Source: Defluviicoccus sp046348835
Lineage (GTDB): Bacteria; Pseudomonadota; Alphaproteobacteria; Rhodospirillales; Defluviicoccaceae
Direction of reading: 5' to 3'
Length of the DNA: 64,000 nt
NCBI GenBank assembly: GCA_046348835.1
Contig: JAXMDM010000003.1
Location: 682,001 to 746,000 of the forward strand
Shown in pieces: positions 44,164 to 53,658 of this stretch; the first letter of the stretch is position 1, and each line of letters begins with the position of its first letter. The notes under the pieces are model-generated. The model had not been told where the DNA came from, did not search any database, and saw nothing but the letters and a program-made list of their open reading frames with translations. A program made the translations under genes and the position numbers.

Positions 44164-45753
44164 CTACGCGTAGATGCGGAAGTCGAGATCGGGAAAGATG
44201 TTGTCCATGGTTTCGAGGGCGATGAGGTCGCCGGCGTCGACCGTGCCGCCGTCGACGGCGTCCAAGAGCGCGTGCAGGCGCGCCAGGTGGTCGCGGATGC
44301 GGCCTTGTGCGTACTCGACCCCGGTGCCCGTCTTCATGATGAAGGCCCAGTCGGAGGCCTGGGCCAGTAGCAGGGAGCGGGCCGCCTGGTTGAGGGCGCG
44401 CTCGACCAGGTTTCCGCCGGCACCATCGCCGACGTCGCGGAAGCGGCTTGCCGCGGCATGCATGCGCCCGGCGGCGTCATGGAGATGGCGGTAGATCCAG
44501 TCGTTGCCCGGGTTCAGCCAGAAGCTGGAATAGCCGCGGTCGCCCCAACTGGACGCCGAGGGCGACGCCACCTGCAGCCGGCGATGGCGGGCCAGATAGT
44601 CGGACGGGGTGATCAATTCCACCGTCTTCTGGTCGTAGGCGATCTTGCGAATGACGTAGTCGAGCCAGCGCGGTCCTTCGAACCACCAATGGCCGAACAG
44701 CTCGGCGTCGTAGAGGGCGACGACGACGGGAGGGCGGTCCATGTGCGGCGCCCAGCGCGTCGCCGCATCCATCTGGCGGCGAACGAAGTCCGCGGCATGC
44801 ACGTCGGCCCGCTGGCGCGCCCGCTCCGGCTCGTAGGCCCGCTTGGTCTCGGTCGGCCCGGTGATGCGGTGGTATTTGAACCCGGTGAAGACGCGCGTGT
44901 GTCCGTCGAGAATAAACGGCCGCACGTACTCGAAGTCGGCATCGAATCCCACGTCGCGGTAGAAATCCCGATACCAGGGATCGCCCGGGTAGCCTTCGTG
45001 GGCGCTCCACACCTGCCGCGACGACGCCGGATCGCGGCCGAACGCCGCGGTACCGTTGGGGCAGGCGAGGGGGGCCAGGTAGCCGTAGCGCGGCTGCATG
45101 CTGGCGTTGAGGATGCCGTGGGTGTCGGTGAAGAAATAGCGTCCGCCCACCGCGGCGATTTCCTCCTCGAGCCCCGGGTAGTAGCCGCATTCCGGCAGCC
45201 AGAAGCCCGGAACCGGGCGACCGAACACCCGGGCGTAGGTCTCGGCGGCCACCCGGATCTGCGCCCTGACCGAAGTCGGCTGTGTCTTCAGGATCGGCAG
45301 GTAGCCGTGGGTGCCGGCGGCGGTGGCGATCTCCACCACGCCGTGGTCCTGGAGGCGGCGGAAGGCGCCGACGAGATCGCCCTGGCAGGCCTCGAAGTAG
45401 GTCTCGGTTTCATACAGCAGGCGGCGGTACATCCGCGCCACCTCGGCCAGCGCCGGGTCGGCGTGATTGCGGATGATCTCCTTGTCGCCCAGCCGCATCA
45501 TCTTCCGCAGATGGGCGAGATAGCGCCCGCGCAGGAAGTCGTCCTCCAGCATGGCGATCAGCGGCGGCGATAAGGAGATGGTGATCCGGAACGGCACCCC
45601 GTCGGCGACCAGTTGCTCGAAGACGCGCAACAACGGAATGTAGGTGTCGGTGATTGCCTCGAACAGCCAGCTCTCTTCGTAGAAACTGTCGTACTCCGGG
45701 TGGCGGATGAACGGCAGATGGGCGTGCAGGACGAAAGCCAGGTATCCGCTCAC
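44164..45753 (-). CDS. GH57 1,4-alpha-glucan branching enzyme-like protein
   Basis: 529 residues from a GTG at 45753, which overlaps the upstream stop (GTGA). GH57 motifs: FVLHAHLPFIRH, the nucleophile Glu188 in FWLPECGYY, and the acid Asp349 in LYDAELFGHWWFEG. A helical C-terminal domain typical of GH57 branching enzymes spans about residues 400-525. The family forms alpha-1,6 branches by cutting and re-attaching alpha-1,4 chains. With the GH13 GlgB of this locus apparently inactive, this is the likely branching enzyme. The open frame extends to 46479, but that part shadows the DUF4912 gene. Confidence 0.87.
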   Translation of the reverse strand: MSGYLAFVLHAHLPFIRHPEYDSFYEESWLFEAITDTYIPLLRVFEQLVADGVPFRITISLSPPLIAMLEDDFLRGRYLAHLRKMMRLGDKEIIRNHADPALAEVARMYRRLLYETETYFEACQGDLVGAFRRLQDHGVVEIATAAGTHGYLPILKTQPTSVRAQIRVAAETYARVFGRPVPGFWLPECGYYPGLEEEIAAVGGRYFFTDTHGILNASMQPRYGYLAPLACPNGTAAFGRDPASSRQVWSAHEGYPGDPWYRDFYRDVGFDADFEYVRPFILDGHTRVFTGFKYHRITGPTETKRAYEPERARQRADVHAADFVRRQMDAATRWAPHMDRPPVVVALYDAELFGHWWFEGPRWLDYVIRKIAYDQKTVELITPSDYLARHRRLQVASPSASSWGDRGYSSFWLNPGNDWIYRHLHDAAGRMHAAASRFRDVGDGAGGNLVERALNQAARSLLLAQASDWAFIMKTGTGVEYAQGRIRDHLARLHALLDAVDGGTVDAGDLIALETMDNIFPDLDFRIYA

Positions 45754-47615
45754 TCGATTTCTCCGGGCAAGGCGTCTGCGTGCCTGTCGTTCGGCGGCTC
45801 GTCTTTCTCCGAATCTTGCACCGGGTCGCCGGCCGTCGCCTTGGCCTGTTCCGCATCGGTCAACAGCACCGGCATGATTGCGGCGCCGGACCCGAGCGGC
45901 CGGTGAACGGAGAAGGTGCCGTCGGGCCTGACGCTCACCGGCCGGCCGAACAGCAGGAGCCGGCTGCCCGGCTTGACCCGACCGAAGACGTGCAGTTCCG
46001 CATTGACCTCCAGCTCCACCGTATCGCCGCTGAGAAGGAAGCTGGAGAGGGCGATCACGTTCTCCGGCGGCAGCGGCAGCGCCGGGGGGCCTTCGGACGG
46101 ATGGTCGGCCGCGTCGGCGGGGGCGTGAGGGGGGGCGTGAGCTGGAGCTTCGGCCGCGGGGGCACCGTCGGTTCCGGGCGTGTCTCCTCCCGCCCAGCCG
46201 GTTGCGCCGACCGCCTCGTGGCTCTCCGACGGACCCGGCCCGGCCGCCGGCAACTCCAAGAATGACCGGTCGAAACCGGACACGGCCGCCGCGACGGGGG
46301 GCTCCGCCATTTCCCAGAATGGGCGTTCGGCCACCTTTGGCCCCGCTTCCGACCGCGGCCGATGGTCCGCATGGGCGAAAGGCGGTAGCGGATCCTCTCC
46401 TTCCGCCGGCTGACCCGCGAGCGGCGGCGCGACCGACGTCGCCGCCCGCTCGCCGCCCGCACCCGGCGGCTCCGACCATCGCCGCGGTGCGACCGTCGGG
46501 GCCGGGACCGGGGCCGGGGCCGCAGCCGTCCCATGATCGCCGGTTGGCGACGTCGCCGGCGGGGTCGCATCGCCCCCGGCGGTCCCGACGAGCCGCGGCG
46601 GCGAGGGCACCGTCGCCGCCGTAACCGCTGGCATATCCCGCCGCGTATCGGCTGGCACCGGCAACGGGGCCTGGGCACCGACGCGGCCTTCGCCGGCAAC
46701 GGCAGCGGTCCCAGGGGCGGTCGCGGTCGCAGCGGTCCCCGCTTCGGGGGCCGAGGCCATCGGCGCCGCGATCCCCTCACGCCGCGCCCCGACCTTCATC
46801 GCTCCGGTGTCGGCCGCCGTGACCGGCACCGCCCCGGGGACGCCGGTCGTCGCCGCTGCGAGAGGCGCAGGCCGGGGTATTTCCGGTCGGCGTGTTTCCG
46901 CTCGCGGTGGGGCCGTTCGCGGGGCGGCAGGAGCGGGTCCCGCCGCCGGCGCCATCGGCGGCGGCTCGGTCGGCGCCGGCAGGGCGATCTCCCGCCATGT
47001 CCGGTCCTCCGTCGGCGCCGACGGCGGCAGCGTGGCGACGGCGGAAGCGGCGAGCGCCACCAGGGTGCCGTCGGCCAGGCGGTAGCCGAGGGTGGCCCTG
47101 TACCGGCGCGGCGTATCCCAGACGTCGACGTAAAAGGTGCCTTGCAGGCCGAGGACTTCGGTGTCGAACGGTTCGGCGATGGCGTCGCCGGCGGTATCGA
47201 GGGGAGAGATGCGCAGCACCATCGGTGCCGCGGCGCCGTCGATGCGGGCGAGAACACGTTCGGCGTGCGCCGCCGGCACCGTCCAGAAGGCATAGAGGTG
47301 GCGCGGATCGACGTCGATCAGCACCAGCTCCGCCTCTTTCATCTGGTGGGGAAAGGCGGTGCGCACCCGCTCGGCGACCGCAAGCAGTTCGCCTTGGGCG
47401 GGTGCCGCCGCGGCGGCACGTGCGGGTGCGTCGACTGCGTGTGCGTCGCGTGCGGCCACCCGGCCGGGGAGCGTCCCGGACGGGGCGCCGTTTGCGGTCC
47501 GCGCGCCGCTGGGCGGCGAAGCCGCGGGTGCCTCGCGCTTTGCTGATGGCTGCTGGTTCACCGTCCGTCCGATCCCTCTTCCCCGTCCCGGCTGCGTCCG
47601 TGCCCGTACCGGCAT
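45750..47615 (-). CDS. DUF4912-domain protein with Pro/Ala-rich linker
   Basis: 621 residues. DUF4912-like region at about 75-215 (LVLIDVDPRHLYAFWTVPAA, then GTFYVDVWDTPRRYRATLGY), a long low-complexity Pro/Ala linker (about 225-520) and a conserved C-terminal module (about 525-600, VIALSSFLLSGDTVELEVNA). Function is unknown; the fold of the first part resembles a carbohydrate-binding sandwich, which is my inference. Its TGA overlaps the GH57 GTG start (45750-45753), so translation is coupled. A GTG at 47561 with an AGAGGG site upstream is an alternative start. Confidence 0.8.
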   Translation of the reverse strand: MPVRARTQPGRGRGIGRTVNQQPSAKREAPAASPPSGARTANGAPSGTLPGRVAARDAHAVDAPARAAAAAPAQGELLAVAERVRTAFPHQMKEAELVLIDVDPRHLYAFWTVPAAHAERVLARIDGAAAPMVLRISPLDTAGDAIAEPFDTEVLGLQGTFYVDVWDTPRRYRATLGYRLADGTLVALAASAVATLPPSAPTEDRTWREIALPAPTEPPPMAPAAGPAPAAPRTAPPRAETRRPEIPRPAPLAAATTGVPGAVPVTAADTGAMKVGARREGIAAPMASAPEAGTAATATAPGTAAVAGEGRVGAQAPLPVPADTRRDMPAVTAATVPSPPRLVGTAGGDATPPATSPTGDHGTAAAPAPVPAPTVAPRRWSEPPGAGGERAATSVAPPLAGQPAEGEDPLPPFAHADHRPRSEAGPKVAERPFWEMAEPPVAAAVSGFDRSFLELPAAGPGPSESHEAVGATGWAGGDTPGTDGAPAAEAPAHAPPHAPADAADHPSEGPPALPLPPENVIALSSFLLSGDTVELEVNAELHVFGRVKPGSRLLLFGRPVSVRPDGTFSVHRPLGSGAAIMPVLLTDAEQAKATAGDPVQDSEKDEPPNDRHADALPGEIE

Positions 47616-47814
47616 TTAGACCGCATGCGACACCCAGCCGCCCCTTTGCCACCGGTTTTCGGCGTGAGAAAGTCGACTATAGGCACATAATGCATTCGGC
47701 GTGCCGGGACAATCGACTCGCTCCGCCGCCGGGACCCCGACCACCCGTCGCCGGGACTCCGGACGAAATGCGGCGACGCGCCGAAGGCCAGACCGGGTAC
47801 CGAGGGCAACGACC

Positions 47815-48813
47815 ATGCTCAACCTCAACATTCAGGCCGGAATCGAACCGGGGCTGCGTTTTGCCTCGTTGCTGGATGGGCAAGGAGGCTGCGTGGATCT
47901 CGATTGGGCCGGGGTCGAAACGTGGCGGCCCGGCCAAGGGTTCCTCTGGATCCATCTGGAACAGGACACGCCCGAGGCAGAGAGCTGGCTCGTCGGCCGC
48001 AGTGGCATCGATCCCCTGGTCGTCGAGGCCTTGCTTGCCGAAGATTCGCGCCCGCGCATCGAGCCGTTCGAGGACGGCCTGCTGCTGATCCTGCGCGGCA
48101 TCAACCTCGCCGAGCGGGACGAAGTGGAACTGGTCCCGGTGCATATCTGGATCGATGCTCACCGTCTGATCAGTCTTCGCGAGCGATCCCACGCCTTGAA
48201 CGCGCTGCGCGATATCCGTCTGGCGCTGAAGGCCGGCCGCGGTCCGCGCACCGCCGGCCGGCTGCTGATCCAGGTGGCGGAGAAGACCGCGCGCGACATG
48301 GAGCCGGTGCTCGACGACATGAACCACGAGATCGAGGAACTGGAGGATCGCTGCATGCGCCTCGGCTCGGCCGAGCTTCGGCAGACGCTGGCCGAGGTGC
48401 GCCGCCGCGCCATCCACCTGCGGCGCTACCTCGGTCCGCAGCGGGACGCCCTCTATCGGCTGCGCAACGAGGACACCCCGATGCTCGACGAGCGCGACCG
48501 GCTGCGCCTGCGCGGGACGATCGATCGGGTGGTCCGCCACATCGAAGACCTCGATGCCTTTCGCGACCGGACCCTGATCCTCCACGAAGACCTGACCGCA
48601 CAGCTTTCCGAAAAGATCGCCCAGACCTCCAACAGGCTTACCGCGCTCGCCGCCCTGCTGCTACCGCCCGGCATCATCGCCGGCATGTTGGGCGCCAACA
48701 TCGGCGGGATCCCGGGCCAGGACGATCCCCATGCATTCTTCGAAATGCTGATGGTGGTGGTGGTGATCGTCGCGGTGCAATATGTGATTCTACGGTGCAT
48801 GCGATGGCTTTGA
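47815..48813 (+). CDS. CorA/ZntB-family metal ion transporter
   Basis: 332 residues from the ATG at 47815; an upstream ATG at 47701 adds 38 Arg/Thr-rich residues and is unlikely. Cytoplasmic N-domain, a long coiled helix (about 170-265), then two TM helices at the C-terminus. The pore-loop signature is GANIGGIPG, a variant of the GMN/GVN motif characteristic of ZntB-type members, which move Zn2+ or other divalent cations. It is divergent from the DUF4912 gene. Confidence 0.88.
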   Translation: MLNLNIQAGIEPGLRFASLLDGQGGCVDLDWAGVETWRPGQGFLWIHLEQDTPEAESWLVGRSGIDPLVVEALLAEDSRPRIEPFEDGLLLILRGINLAERDEVELVPVHIWIDAHRLISLRERSHALNALRDIRLALKAGRGPRTAGRLLIQVAEKTARDMEPVLDDMNHEIEELEDRCMRLGSAELRQTLAEVRRRAIHLRRYLGPQRDALYRLRNEDTPMLDERDRLRLRGTIDRVVRHIEDLDAFRDRTLILHEDLTAQLSEKIAQTSNRLTALAALLLPPGIIAGMLGANIGGIPGQDDPHAFFEMLMVVVVIVAVQYVILRCMRWL

Positions 48814-48878
48814 CCGCCCGCCGGGATCGGGCCGGCGGCGAACTCGAGGTTGCCACATTTGGGTCGAGCCTGAGGACG

Positions 48879-49421
48879 GTGAACGACAAGAGCGGGACGA
48901 GGCAGGCCTGCCATGGTCCGGCAATTGCCGCTGCAGGCCTGTTTGCCTGGGTGGCGGCCGGGTGCGCCGGTTCCTGGCCGGCGGCAGGTCCCGAGCCACC
49001 GGGCTTCGGGGGTGGCCAGCGGGTTCTCGTCGTCGACGAAACCCAATCGGGCGGGGCGGTGTACGACCGGCTGGAGGCCGACGACCCGACCGGCTGGCCC
49101 GGGGTGCTCTCCCTTTTTCCCGAGGGCCCGTTCGTCCCCGATGGCTACTTCGGCTATCCCTACCGCTATCGCCCCTACGGAACCCATCCGCCTGGCACGG
49201 CCGCCGGCTCCTGCGCCGCCGCCTGCGGTGGTGTCGGCGTGAACCCTCCTCCGCCCGGCTTTGCCGCCCCGGCCGGACGCGGCGGCGCAGGGGCCTTCGG
49301 CCGCAGCCCGGTGGGCCAGCCGCCCTCCATCGGCCCGCAGCCTCCTTCCATCGGGCCGCAGCCGCCGCCGGTGGGGCCACGGATGTCGCCGAGAAGCTGG
49401 CAAGGACCGCCCTCCCGTTAA
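48879..49421 (+). CDS. Putative Pro/Gly-rich lipoprotein
   Basis: 180 residues, family not recognised. The GTG at 48879 is preferred: TGAGGA lies 3-8 nt upstream and the protein then begins MNDKSGTRQACHGPAIAAAG with the lipobox WVAAGCAGS. The ATG at 48804, overlapping the corA-type gene, is the alternative (205 residues). The middle has VLVVDETQSGGAVYDRLEAD and GYFGYPYRYRPYG; the C-terminal third repeats PPSIGPQ. Probably an envelope protein; function unknown. Confidence 0.6.
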   Translation: MNDKSGTRQACHGPAIAAAGLFAWVAAGCAGSWPAAGPEPPGFGGGQRVLVVDETQSGGAVYDRLEADDPTGWPGVLSLFPEGPFVPDGYFGYPYRYRPYGTHPPGTAAGSCAAACGGVGVNPPPPGFAAPAGRGGAGAFGRSPVGQPPSIGPQPPSIGPQPPPVGPRMSPRSWQGPPSR

Positions 49422-49637
49422 GCCGGCGCGGGTGACCAACCGTCCTCGCCTCGCGGTCATCATCATCCCCGACGCCATCATCCCCGACTGGCATCTCCTT
49501 GTGCCTGCGCTACAATGGCGATCCGTCCAAACAGGCAAGCCGCGGCGCCCCATCGTGCGCTGCTCAAGACCGTGCCGGGGCGAAGCGGGGACGGAACACC
49601 CGCCAGGCCGTAGCGGCCGGTCCAGAATGGGGGGGAA

Positions 49638-51512
49638 ATGGGAGCGAAACGCGCCGAGGTCTTGGCCTTCCTGCGGGCGCATGAGCCCTTCGCGTCATTG
49701 CCCGATGACGTCATCCAGTCCCTGTCGACCCAGGTCGAAACGATGGACGTCGGCGCCGAGACGGTCGTGCTGGAGGCCCGGCGGCCGGTGCGCTGGCTCT
49801 ACATCGTGCGCTCGGGAAACATCGGCATCCGGGCCGAGAACGGCGACCTGTGGGCGCAGCGCCTCCGCGGCGAAACCTTCGGGGTGCAGGCGCTGCTCAC
49901 CGACGGGCTCTCCGCCTTCGACGCCGTCGCCTTGGAAGAGTCCAGCGTCTACCGCTTCCCGGACGCCACCTTCGCCCGGCTGCGGGTGGCGCACGCCCGG
50001 TTCGACCGCTTCTTTGCGCCGTTGGGCGGCAGCGGACGCGGCCTTGCGGAGACCGGGCACCGGCTCAGCACGGAGGTCCCGGCCAATCTCATTGCGCTGC
50101 GCGTCCGCGACCTGATCACCGCGTCTTCCACCGCCTCTCCGCTGACCATCGAGGCCGACCGGCCGGCGCGCGACGCCGCGGTGCTGATGCGGGATCGGTC
50201 CGTTTCCTGCCTGGCGGTCACCGCCGACGGCGAGCTCAAGGGGCTGGTGACCGACGCCGACCTGCTCGATCGGGTGCTCATTGGCCGGACCGCGGCGGAG
50301 GCGCCGGTGGATTCGGTGATGACGCCGGCGCCGCCCGGCATGGCGCCCGACGCCATCGCCTATGAGGCGGTGCTGGCGATGCGCCGGTCCGGCACGCCGT
50401 TTCTGCCGGTGATCGAGGAGGGCCGCCTCGTCGGCCTGCTGTCGGAGGCGGATCTCGATCGCCGCCAGGACAGCGGCTTCGGCTTCTTCGCCGCCTCCAT
50501 CCGCGGGGAAAGGGCGCCGGCGGCGATGGCCAAGGTGGTGGCCCAGATCCCGCAGCTCCTGGCCATGCTGGTGGCGACCGACATCCCCGCTCACGACGTC
50601 GGACTGACGGTGAGCAGCATCGCCGACATCACCGCCCATCGGCTGCTGCAGCTGGCGGAGGAGCAGCTGGGGCCGCCGCCGGTGCCCTACGTCTGGCTGA
50701 GCAGCGGTTCCCAGGCGCGGCAGGAGCAGACCGGGGTCAGCGACCAGGACAACTGCATGATCCTCGACAACGGCTACGTCGAGGACCGGCACGGTGCTTA
50801 TTTTCGTGAACTTGCCCGGTTCGTCTGCAGCGGCCTGCATGCTTGCGGCTACGATTACTGTCCGGGCGAGATGATGGCGATGACGCCGAAATGGCGGCAA
50901 CCGCTGTCCCGGTGGATCGACTACTTCTCCGCCTGGATCGCCGAGCCGGAACCAACGGCGCAGATGCTCTCCAGCGTCATGTTCGACCTGCGGCCGATCC
51001 GGGGCGAGACCCGGCTGTTCGACCAGTTGCAGGACGTCACCAGCGAGGCGGCCCGGTCCGGGACTCTGTTCATCGCCCACATGGCCGGGAATGCCCTGTC
51101 GCACGCGCCGCCGCTCAACTTTTTCAATCGGTTCGTCCTGTCGCGCGGCGGCGAGTACGACAACCGGTTGGATCTGAAGATGCACGGAACGGTGCCGATC
51201 ATCGATCTGGCCCGGGTTTACGCCCTCCAGGCCGGGGTCAGATCGGCGAACACCCGCGATCGGCTGATCGTGGCGCGGGAGGCCCGGGTGATCAGCGACA
51301 GCGGCATGCACGACCTGATCGATGCCCTGGCGATGATTGCCTCGGTGCGCCTCGACCATCAGGCCCGGCAGATCCGTGCCGGTGAGCGTCCCGACAACTT
51401 CGTCTCGCCGAAGGAGCTGACGCGGATCGAGCGCCATCATCTGCGTGATGCTTTCCGGATCGTGCAGAAGATGCAATCGACGCTCGCCCATGCCCTGCAG
51501 ATCCGACGCTAG
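49638..51512 (+). CDS. CBS-domain/DUF294 nucleotidyltransferase-like regulator
   Basis: 624 residues. Order: cyclic-nucleotide-binding-like domain (about 10-130, VLEARRPVRWLYIVRSGNIG), a CBS pair (about 155-275, with CLAVTADGELKGLVTDADLL and PFLPVIEEGRLVGLLSEADL), a DUF294 nucleotidyltransferase-like domain (about 340-480, with WLSSGSQARQEQTGVSDQDN, the GS...D.D pattern of PII-uridylyltransferase relatives), and a DUF294 C-terminal domain. Likely an adenylate- or cNMP-responsive signalling enzyme. GGGGGGAA lies just before the ATG. Confidence 0.88.
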   Translation: MGAKRAEVLAFLRAHEPFASLPDDVIQSLSTQVETMDVGAETVVLEARRPVRWLYIVRSGNIGIRAENGDLWAQRLRGETFGVQALLTDGLSAFDAVALEESSVYRFPDATFARLRVAHARFDRFFAPLGGSGRGLAETGHRLSTEVPANLIALRVRDLITASSTASPLTIEADRPARDAAVLMRDRSVSCLAVTADGELKGLVTDADLLDRVLIGRTAAEAPVDSVMTPAPPGMAPDAIAYEAVLAMRRSGTPFLPVIEEGRLVGLLSEADLDRRQDSGFGFFAASIRGERAPAAMAKVVAQIPQLLAMLVATDIPAHDVGLTVSSIADITAHRLLQLAEEQLGPPPVPYVWLSSGSQARQEQTGVSDQDNCMILDNGYVEDRHGAYFRELARFVCSGLHACGYDYCPGEMMAMTPKWRQPLSRWIDYFSAWIAEPEPTAQMLSSVMFDLRPIRGETRLFDQLQDVTSEAARSGTLFIAHMAGNALSHAPPLNFFNRFVLSRGGEYDNRLDLKMHGTVPIIDLARVYALQAGVRSANTRDRLIVAREARVISDSGMHDLIDALAMIASVRLDHQARQIRAGERPDNFVSPKELTRIERHHLRDAFRIVQKMQSTLAHALQIRR

Positions 51513-51698
51513 GAACCGGGCCGCGCCGGCCGCCGGCGCTGGCGGTTTCGTTCGGTCGCGCCCAGATGCTAAATGTTCGACTGGCCGGGACCGGCTTGTC
51601 CGCCTGACCCCTCCGCTTCCGCACCGGGGCGGGTCGGTCGCCGCCACGCCTTAGAACGCCTGTCGCCCGACAGAACGGGCGGCGCTGGGAGGTTTGCT

Positions 51699-52232
51699 AT
51701 GCCGACGACCACGAAGATCGTTAAGGACTTGATGGTCACCCTTGATGCGTACAGTCACGTTTCCGAGGATGCCTCGCTGCTGGACGCCATAGAGAGTCTG
51801 GAGCGGGCGCCGGCGGGGTCGGGGAGCGAACCGGCGCGACCGAGGGATCGTGCGGTGTTGGTGCAGTCCGAGGACGGCCAGGTGATCGGTAAGCTCTCCC
51901 AGTGGGACATGCTTCGTGGCCTCGAGCCCCGCTACGAAGATCAAATCGAGGTGATCGCCAACGACTACTTCCTGTGGACGCACGCGATGTTCGTCAATCT
52001 GGCGGAGAAGGCCAAGAAAGTCCAAGCCAAGGACCTCCTGCGGCAGCTGACCCACGCCGAGATGATCAAGGAGGATGCGCCGCTCGACGTCGCCGTCCAT
52101 CAACTGGTGCGGGATCGGCTGCTGTCGTTGCTGGTGGTCCGCGGCGAGCGGGTGGTGGGCGTGCTGCGCCTCTCCGACGTGTTCCGGGCGGTAACCGAGA
52201 TGGTAGTGACATCGGTTCCGGAGCCGGCCTGA
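51699..52232 (+). CDS. Two-CBS-domain protein
   Basis: 177 residues from the ATG at 51699 (GGGAGG site 6 nt upstream); the frame is open to 51573. Two CBS motifs: IVKDLMVTLDAYSHVSEDAS with VLVQSEDGQVIGKLSQWDML, and DAPLDVAVHQLVRDRLLSLL with RGERVVGVLRLSDVF. CBS pairs bind AMP, ATP or SAM and regulate partners. It lies between the DUF294 gene and a GH57 gene on the same strand, so energy-linked control of glycogen metabolism is possible but unproven. Confidence 0.82.
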   Translation: MPTTTKIVKDLMVTLDAYSHVSEDASLLDAIESLERAPAGSGSEPARPRDRAVLVQSEDGQVIGKLSQWDMLRGLEPRYEDQIEVIANDYFLWTHAMFVNLAEKAKKVQAKDLLRQLTHAEMIKEDAPLDVAVHQLVRDRLLSLLVVRGERVVGVLRLSDVFRAVTEMVVTSVPEPA

Positions 52233-52354
52233 TCCCCTTTGTCCCGGTTCCGCGGTCCCTGGCTTGCGCTCGGCCGCATTCGAGCATTGCCCCGGCCGCC
52301 GCCGCGCTGTAGCGTTTCCGGCCGGGCACGCCGGGCGCGAAAAAAAGGGGCGAT

Positions 52355-53623
52355 ATGAAGGAGATCTTCCATGCGTTGGTGCTCAATCTGCACCAACCGC
52401 CAAGCAACCTCGACGCTCTTCTCGATACCAACGCCTGGGAGGCGAAGGAGATTCTCTTCGCCTACGACCGGATGCCGCGGACGTTGTGGCCTTATGCCGA
52501 CATCGCCCGCGTCCACCTGGCCATGTCGGGCAGCCTGCTGGAGACGCTGTCGCATCCCGATTTCCAGCGCAAGGTCTACGGCATCGTCGACTGCGGGACC
52601 CTTCTCTGGGCGCTGCAGAACACCCAGGTCTTTTCCATTCTCGGCACCGGTTACTACCACCCGGTGCTGGCGCTGACCCCGCAGGCGGATTGGGACGAGC
52701 ACATCGGCCGCTGGCTGGCGCTCGCCCGGCACGTCTTCTGGCGCGCCCACTTCCCCGGCTTTTGGCCGCCGGAGCTGGGATTCGACATGGCGCTGATCCC
52801 GCATCTGGTGAAAGCCGGCTACCGGTATGTGATCGTCGATTCCGAATACGTCGATCCGGTCGGCGAGATGAACTGGCAGGAGCTGCGCTACCGGCCCCAC
52901 TGGTGCACCTACGAGGGGGCCGAGATCGTCGTCGTCGTCCGCGACAGGGATCTGTCCAACGCCCAGTTGGCCGGGATGGACTACGGCTGGTTCATCAACG
53001 AGCTGGTGGAGCGGACCCGCTGGTGCGATTTTCCGCCGCTGGTCACCACCGCCACCGACGGGGATAACGGCGGCTGGTTCCGCAACGTCAACCCGAAGGC
53101 CAACTTCTGGAACTACTTCTACCTGCAGGCGATGGACGAGATCCGCGCCGGCCAATCGCCGCTGCGCCCGACCCACATCGAAGCCTATCTCGATCGCTTT
53201 GGGGCCCACGGTCACGTCACCGTCCGCCGCGGCGCCTGGAACACCGACACCCACCACGGCTGGGATTTCCACCAGTGGCAGGGTGGCCAGACCCAGCGCG
53301 AGACGATGACGCGGGTGCATCAACTGAGCGGTGACTATCATTGGCTGCGCAAGGTGGCGGAGCACGCCCCGGATCACGCCCCGGACGTGGGCCACCATCT
53401 GAGCGAGGCGCAATGGATGCTGCTGCGGGCGGAGACCAGCTGCAACTTCTATTGGGGCGACGCCTGGACCTACAAGACCCACAACGACCTGGACGGCGTC
53501 GCCTATCATCTGGCCCGGGCCCGGGAGATGCTGGGCGACCTGGCCAATCAGCCGATCGAGGTGGTGGAGGAGGTCGTTCCTCAAGAGACGCCGGCGACCC
53601 GCCCCGACGTCGCAGGCGCCTGA
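52355..53623 (+). CDS. GH57-family glycoside hydrolase/transferase
   Basis: 422 residues. GH57 motif 1 is LVLNLHQPPSN, the catalytic Glu140 is in FWPPELGFD, and the acid Asp235 is in VTTATDGDNGG. The barrel covers about residues 1-290 and a helical region follows (LSEAQWMLLRAETSCNFYWG). Distinct from the branching-enzyme-like GH57 at 44.2 kb; more like amylopullulanase/alpha-amylase members. It could debranch or trim glycogen. It precedes glgA in convergent orientation. Confidence 0.82.
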   Translation: MKEIFHALVLNLHQPPSNLDALLDTNAWEAKEILFAYDRMPRTLWPYADIARVHLAMSGSLLETLSHPDFQRKVYGIVDCGTLLWALQNTQVFSILGTGYYHPVLALTPQADWDEHIGRWLALARHVFWRAHFPGFWPPELGFDMALIPHLVKAGYRYVIVDSEYVDPVGEMNWQELRYRPHWCTYEGAEIVVVVRDRDLSNAQLAGMDYGWFINELVERTRWCDFPPLVTTATDGDNGGWFRNVNPKANFWNYFYLQAMDEIRAGQSPLRPTHIEAYLDRFGAHGHVTVRRGAWNTDTHHGWDFHQWQGGQTQRETMTRVHQLSGDYHWLRKVAEHAPDHAPDVGHHLSEAQWMLLRAETSCNFYWGDAWTYKTHNDLDGVAYHLARAREMLGDLANQPIEVVEEVVPQETPATRPDVAGA

Positions 53624-53658
53624 GCGCCAAGCCCCCCCGGACGCCGCCCCTCGGACGC

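Noticed and set aside
44164..46479. 771-residue GH57 frame extending into the DUF4912 gene
   Set aside because: The first 242 residues are shadow sequence; the GTG at 45753 fits the GH57 N-terminus (SGYLAFVLHAHLPF).
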